Origin: Humulus lupulus
Lineage: Eukaryota; Streptophyta; Magnoliopsida; Rosales; Cannabaceae
Assembly: GCF_963169125.1 (NCBI RefSeq)
Contig: NC_084802.1
Span: 42,416,607 to 42,480,606 of the forward strand
Direction of reading: 5' to 3'
DNA: 64,000 nt
Position 1 is the first letter of the stretch, and each line of letters starts with the position of its first letter. Shown here in pieces: positions 1-11,295 of this stretch. The notes under the pieces are model-generated. The model saw only the letters and a program-made list of their open reading frames with translations, was not told the DNA's origin and did not search any database. Both the position numbers and the translations under genes were made by a program.

Positions 1-325
1 TCTTCTTAGCAACCCAAGATCCTGCTGTTGGTATTAGGTCCAAATTGAGAAGGTCTGTATCAAGTTGAGAGTGTCGTATGTCTAGGAACATACAAGTTAG
101 CTCGACTAAGTGGGGAGTTAGTGTCCCATGCTTGGAATTCTGAGCATCTTTGTCGGTACTAAAAATAATATAAGTAATGTAGTAGTCTAGATTTTGTAAT
201 CATCATGTTGCCTTTGAGCACAACTAATGAAAATCGTGTATTCAAACCACGGTAGAGGAATTTTATAAAAATTTGCTCATATTTAATTATTTATTGTTTT
301 TATAATGATGCTCGAAGAGTATGTG
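1..325. other. unassigned AT-rich flank
   Basis: No convincing reading frame or repeat boundary is visible. The stretch ends at the TG of the inverted gypsy LTR at 326. The matching right flank starts at 13,633, but the five bases on the two sides (ATGTG and AAAAC) do not match, so no target duplication connects them. Confidence 0.4.
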
Positions 326-994
326 TGTAACACCCTGGTTAGCCAAGACCGTCACGTTGTGTATTTTAAATAGTGCTTAACTCGCTATATGAGTCATTAG
401 GCCATAAACATGCATCTAAATGTGATTAATGGTCCAGGGTTTAAAATTTTTGTCAAAAGGATTGGATATTTCATTAAAATATTAAACTGTACATGGGGTC
501 CCATAATAAACGTTTACAAAGTTGTTTACAGTTCCAAAATGGTCATTACAACTCAAAAGTTACAATCCACTGACCTAAGCAGCAAAAATAGGGCTTAACC
601 CTAGTTCCTCTCAGAAACCTTGGCCGTGGTGGTCAAGTGGCCGCATATGTACACGTCGCCACCTAAGCTCTCCAACTCATGGCTGGTCCAACTTTCCTTT
701 CCCTTTACCTGCACCACATAGCACCCATGAGCCAAGGCCCAACAAGAAAACTTAACACAAGTGCATGAACAATATATACAGATTCAGGTGTATATCTAGC
801 ATGCCCAGCAGTAATCACCTACTCGTGCATGCATACAAGTACATATAAATTATTATAGAATCATTCTGGGGCCCGCAATCCTAATCAGATGACCATAGAG
901 TCAACCTGGGGCCGTATGCCCTAGCTATGTGACCATAGAGTCACTCGGGGCCCTTTGCCCAAGTATATGATTAATAAATCACATTGGGGCTTAG

Positions 995-2167
995 TGTAAC
1001 ATGCTGGCCTTGAGGGCATGTTACAAGCTAGGTTGGTGCTTAGTTAGATGTGCACTCGAGGTGCAGGCTGGTGAGTATGCTGATGCCTAGTTTGTACGGC
1101 AGTGGCATTTTCGCAAATATCTTCAATATTTCCCAGAAATGGACTGGACTTGGTAGATTCCATATTGAAGGGTCAATGAACGTAATGGTGAGATCATATT
1201 TGGGAGATTCAGAGAATTGGTGAGTTGAGAGCCAAATATGTCTCCCAAGTAAAAATCATATATGTTCCTGGTAGAAGGCTAAAAGCTCAGAAGGCTCTTT
1301 GTAGGGGGAGCACCTGGTGTCAGCTCTCCACCACCCCTTGGTGCAGGTGCATCAAGTGAGCTACTACTAGTTAGGAGGGCTAGTAGGGCAGGCCTATGAG
1401 GACCACGAGGGGACTCATATGTCTCCATGAGTAGGAGTACTCATGGACATTATCGAACCGCTCTGATAGTGCGTTGAAGTGTGTTGCCAGAGGTTTATGG
1501 GTACGACTCTCTTGGCTTGCCAGTATAACGCTTGCATGGAACTTGGCCCAAACCTCTGAGAGACATCGTGGCGCACCATTGCCATGATTATTGACACAAG
1601 ATGGCATGTGGAGTTGTTCGTGGGACTTGCTAGGATACATGCATTGAAGAGTGCACAATGCTTGAGAAGGAGAAAGGTCCAGTGTGTGCTACTAGTCTGG
1701 TAGCTAGTCTCGAGGGCCTGCCAACATGCATGGAGGCATGGTGCCTTGAGGATTGGACCATGGATGTATAGGATTCCTTGGTCTGTGACGTGAGCTATTC
1801 AAATAGTATCGAATGGGGCATGATGAGAGGTGTTGGCATGTCAACTTGTTGTTGGCTCTTGGCCACACATGCTACCTTGGTTTGCGAATGTCTGGGTGAG
1901 CATCAGTGTTTGGATTTGCCTTGCCACAGTGAGAACCTGTGGATAGTGTGAGTGTCTCAGCTAGATAGCCTTGATGCAAGGTTGCAATCATAGATGCTTG
2001 AGAGCATAACTCAGCGGAAGTTGTTCAAGAGACGGAAGTCTACAGAGGCACACAGTCGCGCAAAAAATGTGCCAATTGTTATTTGAATGGTTGGAAGGCT
2101 GACCTTGGCTCAGAGGAGTCAAGGTGATGCATGTGCATTTTCGTTGTCAAAATGTCAGCTCGTGACA
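995..2167 (+). repeat. 5' LTR of the nested non-autonomous element
   Basis: Starts TGTAACATGC and ends CGTGACA (1,173 bp). It matches 4,955-6,118 over its full length with scattered substitutions and small indels. Short open frames here (for example around 1,380-1,660) are also present in broken form in the other LTR and are not genes. Confidence 0.9.
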
Positions 2168-2169
2168 GT

Positions 2170-2181
2170 TGGTATCAGAGC
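2170..2181 (+). other. primer-binding site, initiator tRNA-Met type
   Basis: TGGTATCAGAGC begins three bases after the 5' LTR. This is the standard plant LTR-retrotransposon primer site complementary to the 3' end of initiator tRNA-Met. Confidence 0.88.
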
Positions 2182-4954
2182 CAAGTTCATCTCAAGTTAG
2201 GGATGAACCTGGTTGGCCCATCCTAGAAGGGATGTAGGCATGCAGAATGAACAAAAAGGTCTGGATGCTTGAACTGATGTTGTTGAGCCTTTTAGTCACC
2301 TAGAAAGGATTAGTAGGCTGAGATAGGATGGGACTTGGTTGCTTTTCTTCGTGGGAATATTGGACATCCTAGAGAGGGGACAAGCTATGGTTGCTTCGAA
2401 TAAAAAAGTTCAGTGATGCTAGACAGACAACAACCACGTGCAATTATGGAGGGACGCTATAGAAGAGTTGGAACTCATTGATATGAGACAAGGTTTGATC
2501 GAGAGGTCAAGTTTGTAAGCTGGGTTCACTAGTTCAAGTTCATCTAAGTGACAGTGTAAGTCGCACGGAGCATTGTTGTTGAAAAGGGAACTTGTACGCC
2601 AGAGTGTTGAAGCATGATAGTGGCCGTTAGACGCTTGTTAGTCACGACAATGGTCGAGAGTGGAAAACTTTGAGGAATAAGATAAAGATGAGCATGGAAT
2701 GCTTCAGTTTCTACTTGTGTGCCAAAGGGGGTCACACGGAGACCAAGGTGGCAGTGGCCGCGATAGTCAGATGATAGTTGTACTTGGAAGTGTTTGCATG
2801 TTATCTTGTTCTGACCCAGAGGGGATGCACTGAGACAATGGAGTGGGATGTGTTGGCTCTGAGATGTTAACCTCTGTGAGTAAGGCATTGTAGAAGATGG
2901 TAAGTTATGGAATGTATGCATCAAAGCCCATCAGGGCCGAGTAGACCGCGTGTAGTGGTAATAATAGTACTAGAGTTTCTTGAGTGCTGGAAGGCTGCAT
3001 CAAGGAAACTTAGTACTGCAAGAGGGCTTAAGGAGGACGAGATGGTGCTAGAGTTTAAATACGATCTGGATGGCCTTGCTATTGGGACTTAGTGACCATA
3101 GGAGCCTAGAAAAGCTGAGAAGTTGTGCTAGAGTTTATATGTGGGCAGAGGGTTGCATCGAGAGAAACTTAGTGCTTCTTGGAAGCCCAGAGGGGTGAGA
3201 TGCTAGTATGATGGATCATTTGGGTGGCTATGTGGACATGCGCACATAAGGTAATTGACAGTGGTGCTACATGAAGTAGTTGACTTGAGAGTCACATCCT
3301 ACGGGGTGCACTTCTGGATTTATTGTGTGCATGAAGAGTTGGGGAGGTTAGACATTCTTGTGTGTGGGAAAGTTGTCGAGGACACCAACAATTGAAATGG
3401 GGGAGAGATCTTCATGGTTCAAACATCCAAATAGAAGACCAATGTTCCATTACAAAAGCATCGAGATGAGTTGTCATGGAGATCGATAGTTGTTCAGAAT
3501 GTAAAGTCAATGAGACTCAGAGAAAAAGATAGAGCCAATTACCTAGGCTAAAAGTTGTCAAGACTCAGGTACTAAGGTAAGATCAGTGCAATGCTTACCT
3601 AAGGTGAAAGTCAGTAGGACTCATGTACTAAGGCAACGTAGAGATGTCAAGGGGCGAAGAGTCAGAATGACGGAGGCATTAATTCAACATCATCTTCAAA
3701 AGTGATAAATGGAACGAGGGACCACACGAGAGAGAGTGGTTAGCTTGCGAGCTATGCCTTGAGAGGCACACCTCGAGAAGAGAAATTATTCCTAAGTTGA
3801 AGTGGGGGAGCCTACTAATTCATATGTTCGAAGAGTCAGGGCACTTGTTCAGTTTTGGTGTGTGAATCTAGGGGGAAACACAAAAACGGATGGGTTGTAC
3901 TGTGCGAAGACATGCATGACTGATGCGAGTGGGTATACTAACCAAGTGAAGCTACAGATAGACAGTATGCATGGGCGTAGCCTGAGACCAAGATTTGGCA
4001 GGGTTTGCAGCATGTTATGGGACATGCTTAATGTTTTATGGGGACACGTGTTTATGGGAACACAAGCTGAATGATTCAGAGAACATATGTCAAAGGGAGA
4101 TAGCAGATTGGGACAACTTTAGACCTCAAGGGTGAGGTAAAGTGCAGTCAAGTTGGTTAAGATTCAACAGGCTGTCTAGAGTTAGGCAAGGTTGATTTGG
4201 GGGCAGAACTTGAGGCACGATGCTGAGAGTCACCACAAACACGAGCCAAAAGGCAGTGCAATGGTTTCAAATGATGTCAGATCATTGACCACATTGTAGA
4301 AGCTCAGAGGAGCAGTTATGCTTATGGTCAAGATTGGACATTTCGCATCAAGCCATGGGTATGCAGTAAGGTCGGAGGGCCAAAAGTCTGAGAGACTACT
4401 TCACAAAGTCTGTGTACAAGGGTGCACTAGATATTGGATAAAGGCTATAGTTGGTACAAGCCGTGTTGAAGAGAGACATGCCTTCAGCGGAAGGATGTTT
4501 CATAGGTGGTGTTGGAAATGGTTGGTTTGCGAACCTCGCCCCGAGGGGTGCACCTTAATTTCATCCTTGTCAATAGGAGTAGGCATTGGAAAATTGGCGG
4601 GAAAGCAACAGTCAGATGATGTGTTGGCTTTGGGGTCAGTGTTGCAAGGGTTGCTTGGTTGACTGAAGGGACGTCGTGATGGACTCGGAGAAGTTCATGT
4701 GTGCAAGGAGTATTCAAGTGCAGAGGCACTACTTCATGGGAAAATTTTGCATAATGATGGTGGCATGGGGTATTTGATCGAGTCCAAGGGTGGACGTGGG
4801 AGATCATCACCAAGTTGGTGGTTCTACAGTGGTTGAGGGACCAATGCAGACTTAAGAATCGGAAGAAGCATGTAGTGAGCTTATGAGTCGAGGCAGGAAG
4901 AAGATTGGCCAGCGGTATGTCGATGAGGGAATCAATAATTGAATTAGGGGAGAG
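2182..4954 (+). other. internal region without recognisable retroelement genes
   Basis: This 2.8-kb stretch contains only short open frames (longest about 115-125 codons, on both strands, overlapping each other). None shows an RT, protease, integrase, gag or zinc-knuckle motif. It ends in a purine tract AGGGGAGAG at 4,946-4,954, directly before the 3' LTR. It is G/purine-rich on the plus strand. Function unknown; it may be packaging and leader sequence only. Confidence 0.7.
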
Positions 4955-6118
4955 TGTAACATGCCGACCTTGAGGGCATGTTACAAGCTAGGTTGGTGCT
5001 TGATCAGATGCGCACGCGAAGGTGCAGGCTGGTGAGCATGCTGATGCCTAGTTTGTACGGCAGTGGCATTTTCGTAAATATCTTCAATATTGCTCGGAAA
5101 TGGATGGAACTTGGTAGGTTCCATATTGAAGGGTCAATGAACACAATGGTGTGATTGGATTTGGGAGATTTAGAGAATCAACGAGCTAATAGCCAAATAT
5201 GTCTCCCAAGAAAAAATCATATATGTTCCTGGTAGAAGGCTAAAAGCTCAGAAGGCTTTTTGTAGGGGGAGCACCTGGTGTTAGCTCTCCACTACCCCAT
5301 GGCACAGGTGCATCAAGTGAGCTACTAATAGTTAGGAGGGCTATTAGGGCGGGAATAAGAGGACCACGAGGGGACTCATATGTCTCCATGAGTAGGAGTA
5401 CTCATGGACATTACCAAGCCGCCCTGGTAGTATGTTGAAGTATGCTGCCAGAGGTTTATGGGTACGATTCTCTTGGCTTTCCAGTATGCTGCTTGCATGG
5501 AACATGGACCAAACCTTCAAGAGACATTGTGGTGTGCCATGGCCATGAGTCTTGACACAATATGGCACGGGGAGTCATTCGTGGGACTTGCTAGCATACA
5601 TGCACTAGTTTTGCAGTGCGCAATGCTTGAGAAGGACAGAGGTCCAGTGTGTGCTACTAGTTTTGCAGCTGGTCTCGAGGGTCTGCCAACATGCGTGGAG
5701 GCATGGTGCCTTGAGGATTTGACCATGGATGTATGGGATTCCTGACGTGACCTATTCAGATAGTATCGAATGGGGCGTGATGAGAGATGTTGGCACGTCA
5801 ACTTGGAGTTGACTCTAGGCCACACATGCTACCTTGGTTTGTGAATGTCTGGGTGAGCATCGGTGTTGGGATTTGCCTTGCCATAGTGAGTGGATAGTGT
5901 GAGTGTCTCAGCTAGATAGCCTTGATGCATGGTTGCACTCATAGATGCTTCAGAGCATGACCTAGCAGGAGTTGTTCGAGAGACGAAAATGTGCAGAGGC
6001 ACGCGGTCATGTGACTAATGTGCCCATTGTTATTTGAGTGGTTGGAAGGCTAACATTGGCTCAAAGGAGTCAAGGCGCCGCACGAGCATTTCCGCTGTCA
6101 AAATGTCAGCCCATGACA
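4955..6118 (+). repeat. 3' LTR of the nested non-autonomous element
   Basis: Starts TGTAACATGC and ends CATGACA (1,164 bp). It aligns with the 5' LTR from end to end. Many substitutions and a few small indels separate the two, so this insertion is clearly older than the Tat element near 31-44 kb, whose LTRs are almost identical. Confidence 0.9.
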
Positions 6119-7943
6119 CTCAGCGCCCTAGGATCTGGGACTAATAAGTCACCCCAGGGCCCATTGCCCTATCCTCTGTATAACCAGCCTTGGAGCTGGC
6201 CCAACGTACCTGGCGCTTTAGTTTTCCATGACCTTTGGGATGGACGAGCGTATAATGCGCTCCTGATTAGGTTTAACCATATCGACTAGCACTCAGCGCG
6301 CTATTGCCGCCCTTGACTCATAAGTCAATACTTTACAACTAGCGCTCAACGCTATTTCCGTCCTTGACTAATAAATCAATGCTTTTCAACCAGTGCTCAT
6401 TGTTATTGTCATCCTTAACTCATAAGTAAAGCCTTTCTCAATTATATAATGTTAATAGGCATTCATGATATAGCAATTATCCATATACAGAGCACTCAAC
6501 ATGCATAATCACTATTCACAAACATAATTATAATCACGCGCATTTACAAGGGTCCAAGCCCTAATCCTGTACACCACATATTGGGTACAGTTTTCTTACC
6601 TTTGGTCCAAGCACAAGTTATATATAAATGACCCTTGAGCACGATCCTGTCTTGAGCCCCTAGCGATAGCCTAGTCATAACCAAATAATAATCTCATAAG
6701 ATTCAATCCTTAAAAGTAGACTCCGGGACCACTCCCGTGCTCTCGAGACTTACAATCCCACCCAACGGGGTGGTGGAACCATCCCCTGAGCCCCCAAAGT
6801 CCTCCCAAGCCCTAGAAATGAGCTTTGCTAAAACTAAACTAGTGAAGGGGGGCTGAAGACAGTGCAGGGGCACCATCCAAGTCAGGGAGCCACCCCTCCT
6901 TTTCCCCTGCCTAGCGTTGGGGCGCCCAGGACAGTGTTGGGGCGCTATCCTTATAGCCCAGAACCTTCTGGTTCTTTCCCTGAGTTTTCCCCGGAGTTCC
7001 AATCACCAAAACCTCATCTAAACACCATCCAAACTTACAATTTGACCTTGAAACCTCATCAATACACCAACCTCATCAAATCCCAAGTTTAAACACAATT
7101 AAAGAACCACTAATACTCAAAATCACTACTTGAGTTTTTGAAACTCAATAACACCAAGAACACAACCATAAAACTTAGAAACACAGGGATTCAAAGGTTA
7201 AAATCATTACCTTGGATGCTATGAACGACCTAATGTTGCTGCTATACCAATTCCTAGTCCCAAGCTTCCAAAATTTCAAGAACTCCAAGGCTCCACCTAA
7301 AGAACTTAAAGAGAAAGAAATAAACGCGTAGAAGGAAGATAAGCTGCTCTGTTTTTAATAAACTTTGTTTTGAGGTTTCCCTCAGCTGAAGAAACCTATG
7401 GTTTAATTAGGCATAAATGACCTAAATGCCCCTAGGGCCACCTCAATCTCTTTAAAGTCATTTAAGGGCAATTTTTTCATTAGCCACTTACCCCGATAAT
7501 CATAATTAACGTCTCACAATTCCCGTTATTTCTAATATCCTCAAATAATTACCAAATATTTCCCCATTACCAGATCCTGGTAATGTACTAAATTACCAAA
7601 TTATCCTTAGGCTCACCCCGAGCCCAATATTTGACTCTGTTATGACCAAACTGCTACTTTGCTCGCTAGGATCGTCTCGTGCTGAATAATCCAAATATAT
7701 CCACATAATAATGTAATCTCAATCCATATACACACAAATATACAAATATGCCCTCAATGGGCCAAAATTACGAAAATGCCCTTCTAATAAGAAATGGGCC
7801 CACATGCATGCAGATACAGCCATATAATAATACAACTCACATAATCATGAATTTGATCACATAATAATACAATAAACCAATTATTGCCCTACCGGCCCCC
7901 TAGTCAAGGCACTAAGCCATATTAGGGAATTTGGGACGTTACA

Positions 7944-8460
7944 ACTATACCCTCCTTACATAAATTTCATCCTCGAAATTTTACCTGAACTACTTGGGAT
8001 ACTGACTCCTGCTCCCAGGTCGCTTCCTTGACCTTGCTATTCCTTCATAATACCTTAACCAAAGGTATAGTTTTGTTTCTTAGGACCTTGTCCTTCCTTT
8101 CTAATATCTAGACTGGTTGTTCCTCATAGGAGAGATTTGCTTCAAGCTCCAGTTCTTCGTAACTCAACACATGAGTCATGCCTGACACATATTTCCGAAG
8201 GACCAAAATACGAAATGCATTGTGTACGACCGATAGTGCAAGAGGTAAGGCCAATCTATAAGCCACCTGACCAATCCTCTCCAGGATATCAAACGGTCCT
8301 ACAAATCTAGGGCTCAACTTGCCCTTCTTCCCAAATCTCCTCACCCCTTTTCATGGTGAAACTCTAAGGAATACATAGTCTCCAACTTGGAACTCCACGT
8401 TCCTACGTTTGGGATCAGCATAACTTTTATGCCTGCTTTGAGAAGCGAGCATCTGAGCAA
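7944..8460 (-). pseudogene. 3' end of gypsy pol (integrase C-terminus), minus-strand fragment
   Basis: The minus strand codes the typical end of a chromovirus integrase: GKKGKLSPRFVGPF at about 8,300, then ERIGQVAYRLALP, and LSYEEQPV near 8,110. Only the last part of pol is left; everything upstream (RT, RNase H, integrase core) is missing because the strand of the coding sequence flips at about 8,455-8,462. A short 3' untranslated part and purine tract run into the minus-oriented LTR. The corresponding plus-strand sequence is at about 10,830-11,100 and is closely related but not identical, so this is a second copy of the same family. Confidence 0.82.
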
Positions 8461-11258
8461 AATTGGCACCAGGGACAGAGCCAGTGTGTAGGGCACCGTA
8501 CCGAATGCCCCCAGCAAAATTGAAAGAACTAAAGGTACAGTTACAGGAGTTGTTAGACTTGGGTTTTATTAGACCCTATTTCTCTCCATGGGGTGCACCA
8601 GTCCTACTTGTAAAGAAGAATGACGGTTCTTTGAGAATTTGTATTGATTATAGGGAACTGAACAAGTTAACTATTAAGAACAAGCATCCTCTGCCAAGGA
8701 TAGATGACCTGTTTGATCAGTTGCAGGGTAAGACAATGTTCTCAAAGATAGATCTTTGATTCGGCTATCACCAGTTGAGTATCAAGGAGGAGGATATACC
8801 GAAGACTACTTTTTGCACCAAATACGGGAATTATGAGTTTCTAGTCATGTCGTTTGGTTTGACTAATACCCCAGCAAATTTTATGGATCTGATGAACAGG
8901 GTGTTCAAAGACTGTCTGGATCAGTTTGTGATCGTCTTCATTGACAATATTCTAGTTTATTCTCAGTCAGAGGAAGAGCATGATCTGCATCTACGATTGG
9001 TGCCACAGGACTGAGAGAACACATACTATATGTGAAGTTCAAGAAGTGTGAGTTCTAGCTAGCACATGTGACTTTCCTTGGTCACATTGTAAGTAGGGGT
9101 GGGATCAAGGTGGACCCAGCTAAGATTGAGGCAGTTAGAGATTGGCCAAGGCCAAGGAGCGCCTCAGAGATCAGGAGTTTCCTTGGATTGGCAGGTTATT
9201 ATAGGCGTTTTTTGGAAGGGTTCTCAAGGATTGCTACCCCACTGATGGAACTGACACGCAAGAACCAGAAGTTTACGTGGTCAAATAGGTGTAAGAACAA
9301 CTTCCAGTAGTTGAAGCGTCGATTGATTATAGCTCCAGTACTGAGTCTTCCAGTAGATCAGGAGAAGTTTGCGGTGTATTGTGATGCCTCGAGACAAGGT
9401 TTAGGTTGTGTTCTTATGTAGGCAGAGAAGGTGATTGCCTATGGATCATGACAGCTGAAGGATTATGAACAGAGGTATCCTACTCATGATCTGGAGTTAG
9501 CAACAATGGTCTTTGCATTAAAGGTATGGAGGCATTACCTTTATGGGGAGAAGTGTGAGATATACACTGACCACAAGAGCGTGAAGTATTTCTTCACACA
9601 GAAAGACCTGAACATGAGACAAAGGCATTGGTTAGAACTGGTGAAGGATTATGACTATGAAATCCTATATCACCCAGGAAAAGCCAACGTGGTAGCAGAT
9701 GCCTTAAGCCAGAAGGGGTCAGGGCAATTATACAGTGCGATACAGATATCCAAGAAATTGGCAGAGGATATGACTAGAGCAGGAATAGAATTAGTGGTGG
9801 GCCAGTTAGCCAACATCACACTACAGCCTACTCTTTTGGAGAGGATAAAGGATAGATAGTAGAGTGATCCTCAACTGATGAGGATTAGAGGGGACACCCT
9901 AGCTGGAGTGGCTAGGGACTATACAATGTCAGAGATGGGCTTACTGAAATACAAGGGATGGATCTGTGTTCCGATAGATACTGTTATCATACGGGAGATT
10001 CTGGATGAATCCCATACTACCCCTTACTCTTTGCTTCTAGGCACCACGAAGATGTACCAGGATCTGAGGGCTTTGTATTGGTGGCCTAGGATGAAGACGG
10101 ATGTAACCGAGTATGTGGCTAAGTGCCTAACATGTCACCAGGTCAAGGCAGAGCATCAGAGACCAGCAGGGTTATTACAGCCTCTAGATATCCCATAGTG
10201 GAAATGGGAGGATATCACAATGGATTTTGTGGTTGGGTTACCCAGGACTGTGCGTCAACATGATTCGGTGTGGGTTATCGTGGATCGATACACCAAATTA
10301 GCTCACTTTACCAGTGAGGACAACTTATACAATTAACTAGTATGCAGATCTCTATGTGAGAGAGATAGTGCGCTTTCATGGGGCTCTGAGGTTGATTGTA
10401 TTAGATCGAGACCCCACATTTACTTCCAAGTTTTGGGAAAGTTTGCAAATGGCTATGGGTACACAACTGACATTTAATACCGCTTATCATTCTCAGACAG
10501 ATGGTCAATTTGAGAGGACGATTAATATATTAAAGGACATGTTACTAGCATGTGTGCTGGACTTTGAAGGGTCATGGAGTAATTATTTGCCTTTGATAGA
10601 GTTTTCCTACAATAACGACTATCAGTCGACCATTGGAGTAGCTCCTTATGAGATGTTGTATGGTAGGAAATGTAGATCGCCCATTCACTAGGATGAGATG
10701 GGAAAAAGGAAATACTTGGGTCCTAAGCCAGTTAAGAGGACCAATGAGGCTATTGAGAAGATTAGAGCTCGGATGCTTGCATCTCAGAGTAGATAGAAAA
10801 GTTATGCAGATTCGAAGCTCAAGAGCGTGGAGTTCCAAGTGGGAGACTATGTCTTCCTTAGAGTTTCACCATAGAAAGAGGTGAAGATATTTGGAAAGAA
10901 GGGCAAGTTGAGCCCTAGGTTTGTAGGATCGTTTGAGATCTTGGAGAGGATTGGTCAGGTGGCCTATAGATTGGCCTTACCTCTGGCATTGTAGGTTGTA
11001 CACAATGTGTTTCATATTTTGACGCTTCGAAAGTAATTGTCAGATGTGACTCATGTATTGAGTTACGAAGATCTGGAGTTGTAGACAGATCTTTCCTATG
11101 AAGAACAAACAGTCCAGATACTAGACAAGAAAGACAAGGTTCTGAGGAACAAAGCTATACATTTGGTTAAGGTATTATGGAGGAACAACAAGGTCGAGGA
11201 GGAGACATGGGAATTAGAGTCCAACATGCAGGATCAGTATCCTGAGTTGTTCAGGTAA
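8461..11258 (+). pseudogene. Ty3/gypsy pol (RT, RNase H, integrase, chromodomain-like tail), decayed
   Basis: The first recognisable motif is the RT N-terminal block ([13 protein letters not shown] at about 8,467); gag and protease are absent. Domains in order: RT 8,461-9,060 ([27 protein letters not shown]), RNase H about 9,370-9,720 ([14 protein letters not shown]), integrase zinc finger about 10,010-10,150 (CLTC kept, the second His apparently lost), integrase core about 10,200-10,690 (HSQTDGQ, YNN), C-terminal tail to the stop at 11,256. The RT active site reads FIDNILVY rather than FIDD (8,943-8,948). Lesions include stops at 8,757, 9,308, 9,419 and 10,196 and frameshifts near 9,014 and 10,690. 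The tail with KVLWRNN..EEETWE fits the Tekay/Del chromovirus type. It cannot code an active enzyme. Confidence 0.92.
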
Positions 11259-11281
11259 AATTTCGAGGATGAAATTCCTAT

Positions 11282-11291
11282 AAGGAGGGGA
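11282..11291 (+). other. polypurine tract of the plus-strand gypsy half
   Basis: AAGGAGGGGA lies a few bases before the TG of the LTR at 11,296. This is the expected site for plus-strand DNA synthesis priming and shows that the following LTR is a 3' LTR. Confidence 0.75.
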
Positions 11292-11295
11292 TAAT

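Larger units (their letters stand above)
995..6118 (+). mobile_element. non-autonomous LTR retrotransposon nested in a gypsy LTR
   Basis: A complete 5.1-kb element with two similar ~1.17-kb LTRs (TGTAACATG...ATGACA), a tRNA-Met-type primer site directly after the 5' LTR and a purine tract directly before the 3' LTR. The flanking pentamers CTTAG (990-994) and CTCAG (6,119-6,123) differ at one base and are probably the target duplication. The 2.8-kb internal region has no recognisable gag, protease, RT or integrase, so the element must have moved with proteins supplied in trans. It is LARD-like in structure; an autonomous partner cannot be named from this window. Confidence 0.88.
326..7943 (-). 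mobile_element. Ty3/gypsy LTR (minus orientation), split by a nested LTR element
   Basis: Read on the minus strand this LTR starts with TGTAACGTCCC at 7,943 and ends with GTGTTACA at 326. Without the insertion at 995-6,118 it is about 2.5 kb. It resembles the plus-oriented LTR at 11,296-13,632 along its whole length, judged by eye at roughly 75-80% identity near both ends. Just outside its 5' edge, at 7,944-7,975, the minus strand carries a purine-rich tract (GTAAGGAGGG). That is the usual polypurine tract before a 3' LTR, so this is the 3' LTR of a minus-strand element. Length and the adjoining pol end fit the Tekay/Del chromovirus lineage; the lineage call is inference. Confidence 0.85.

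Noticed and set aside
1380..1658. Open frame on the minus strand and a similar one at 5,344-5,568
   Set aside because: They lie in corresponding places of the two LTRs of one element, differ by frameshifts and match no known protein.
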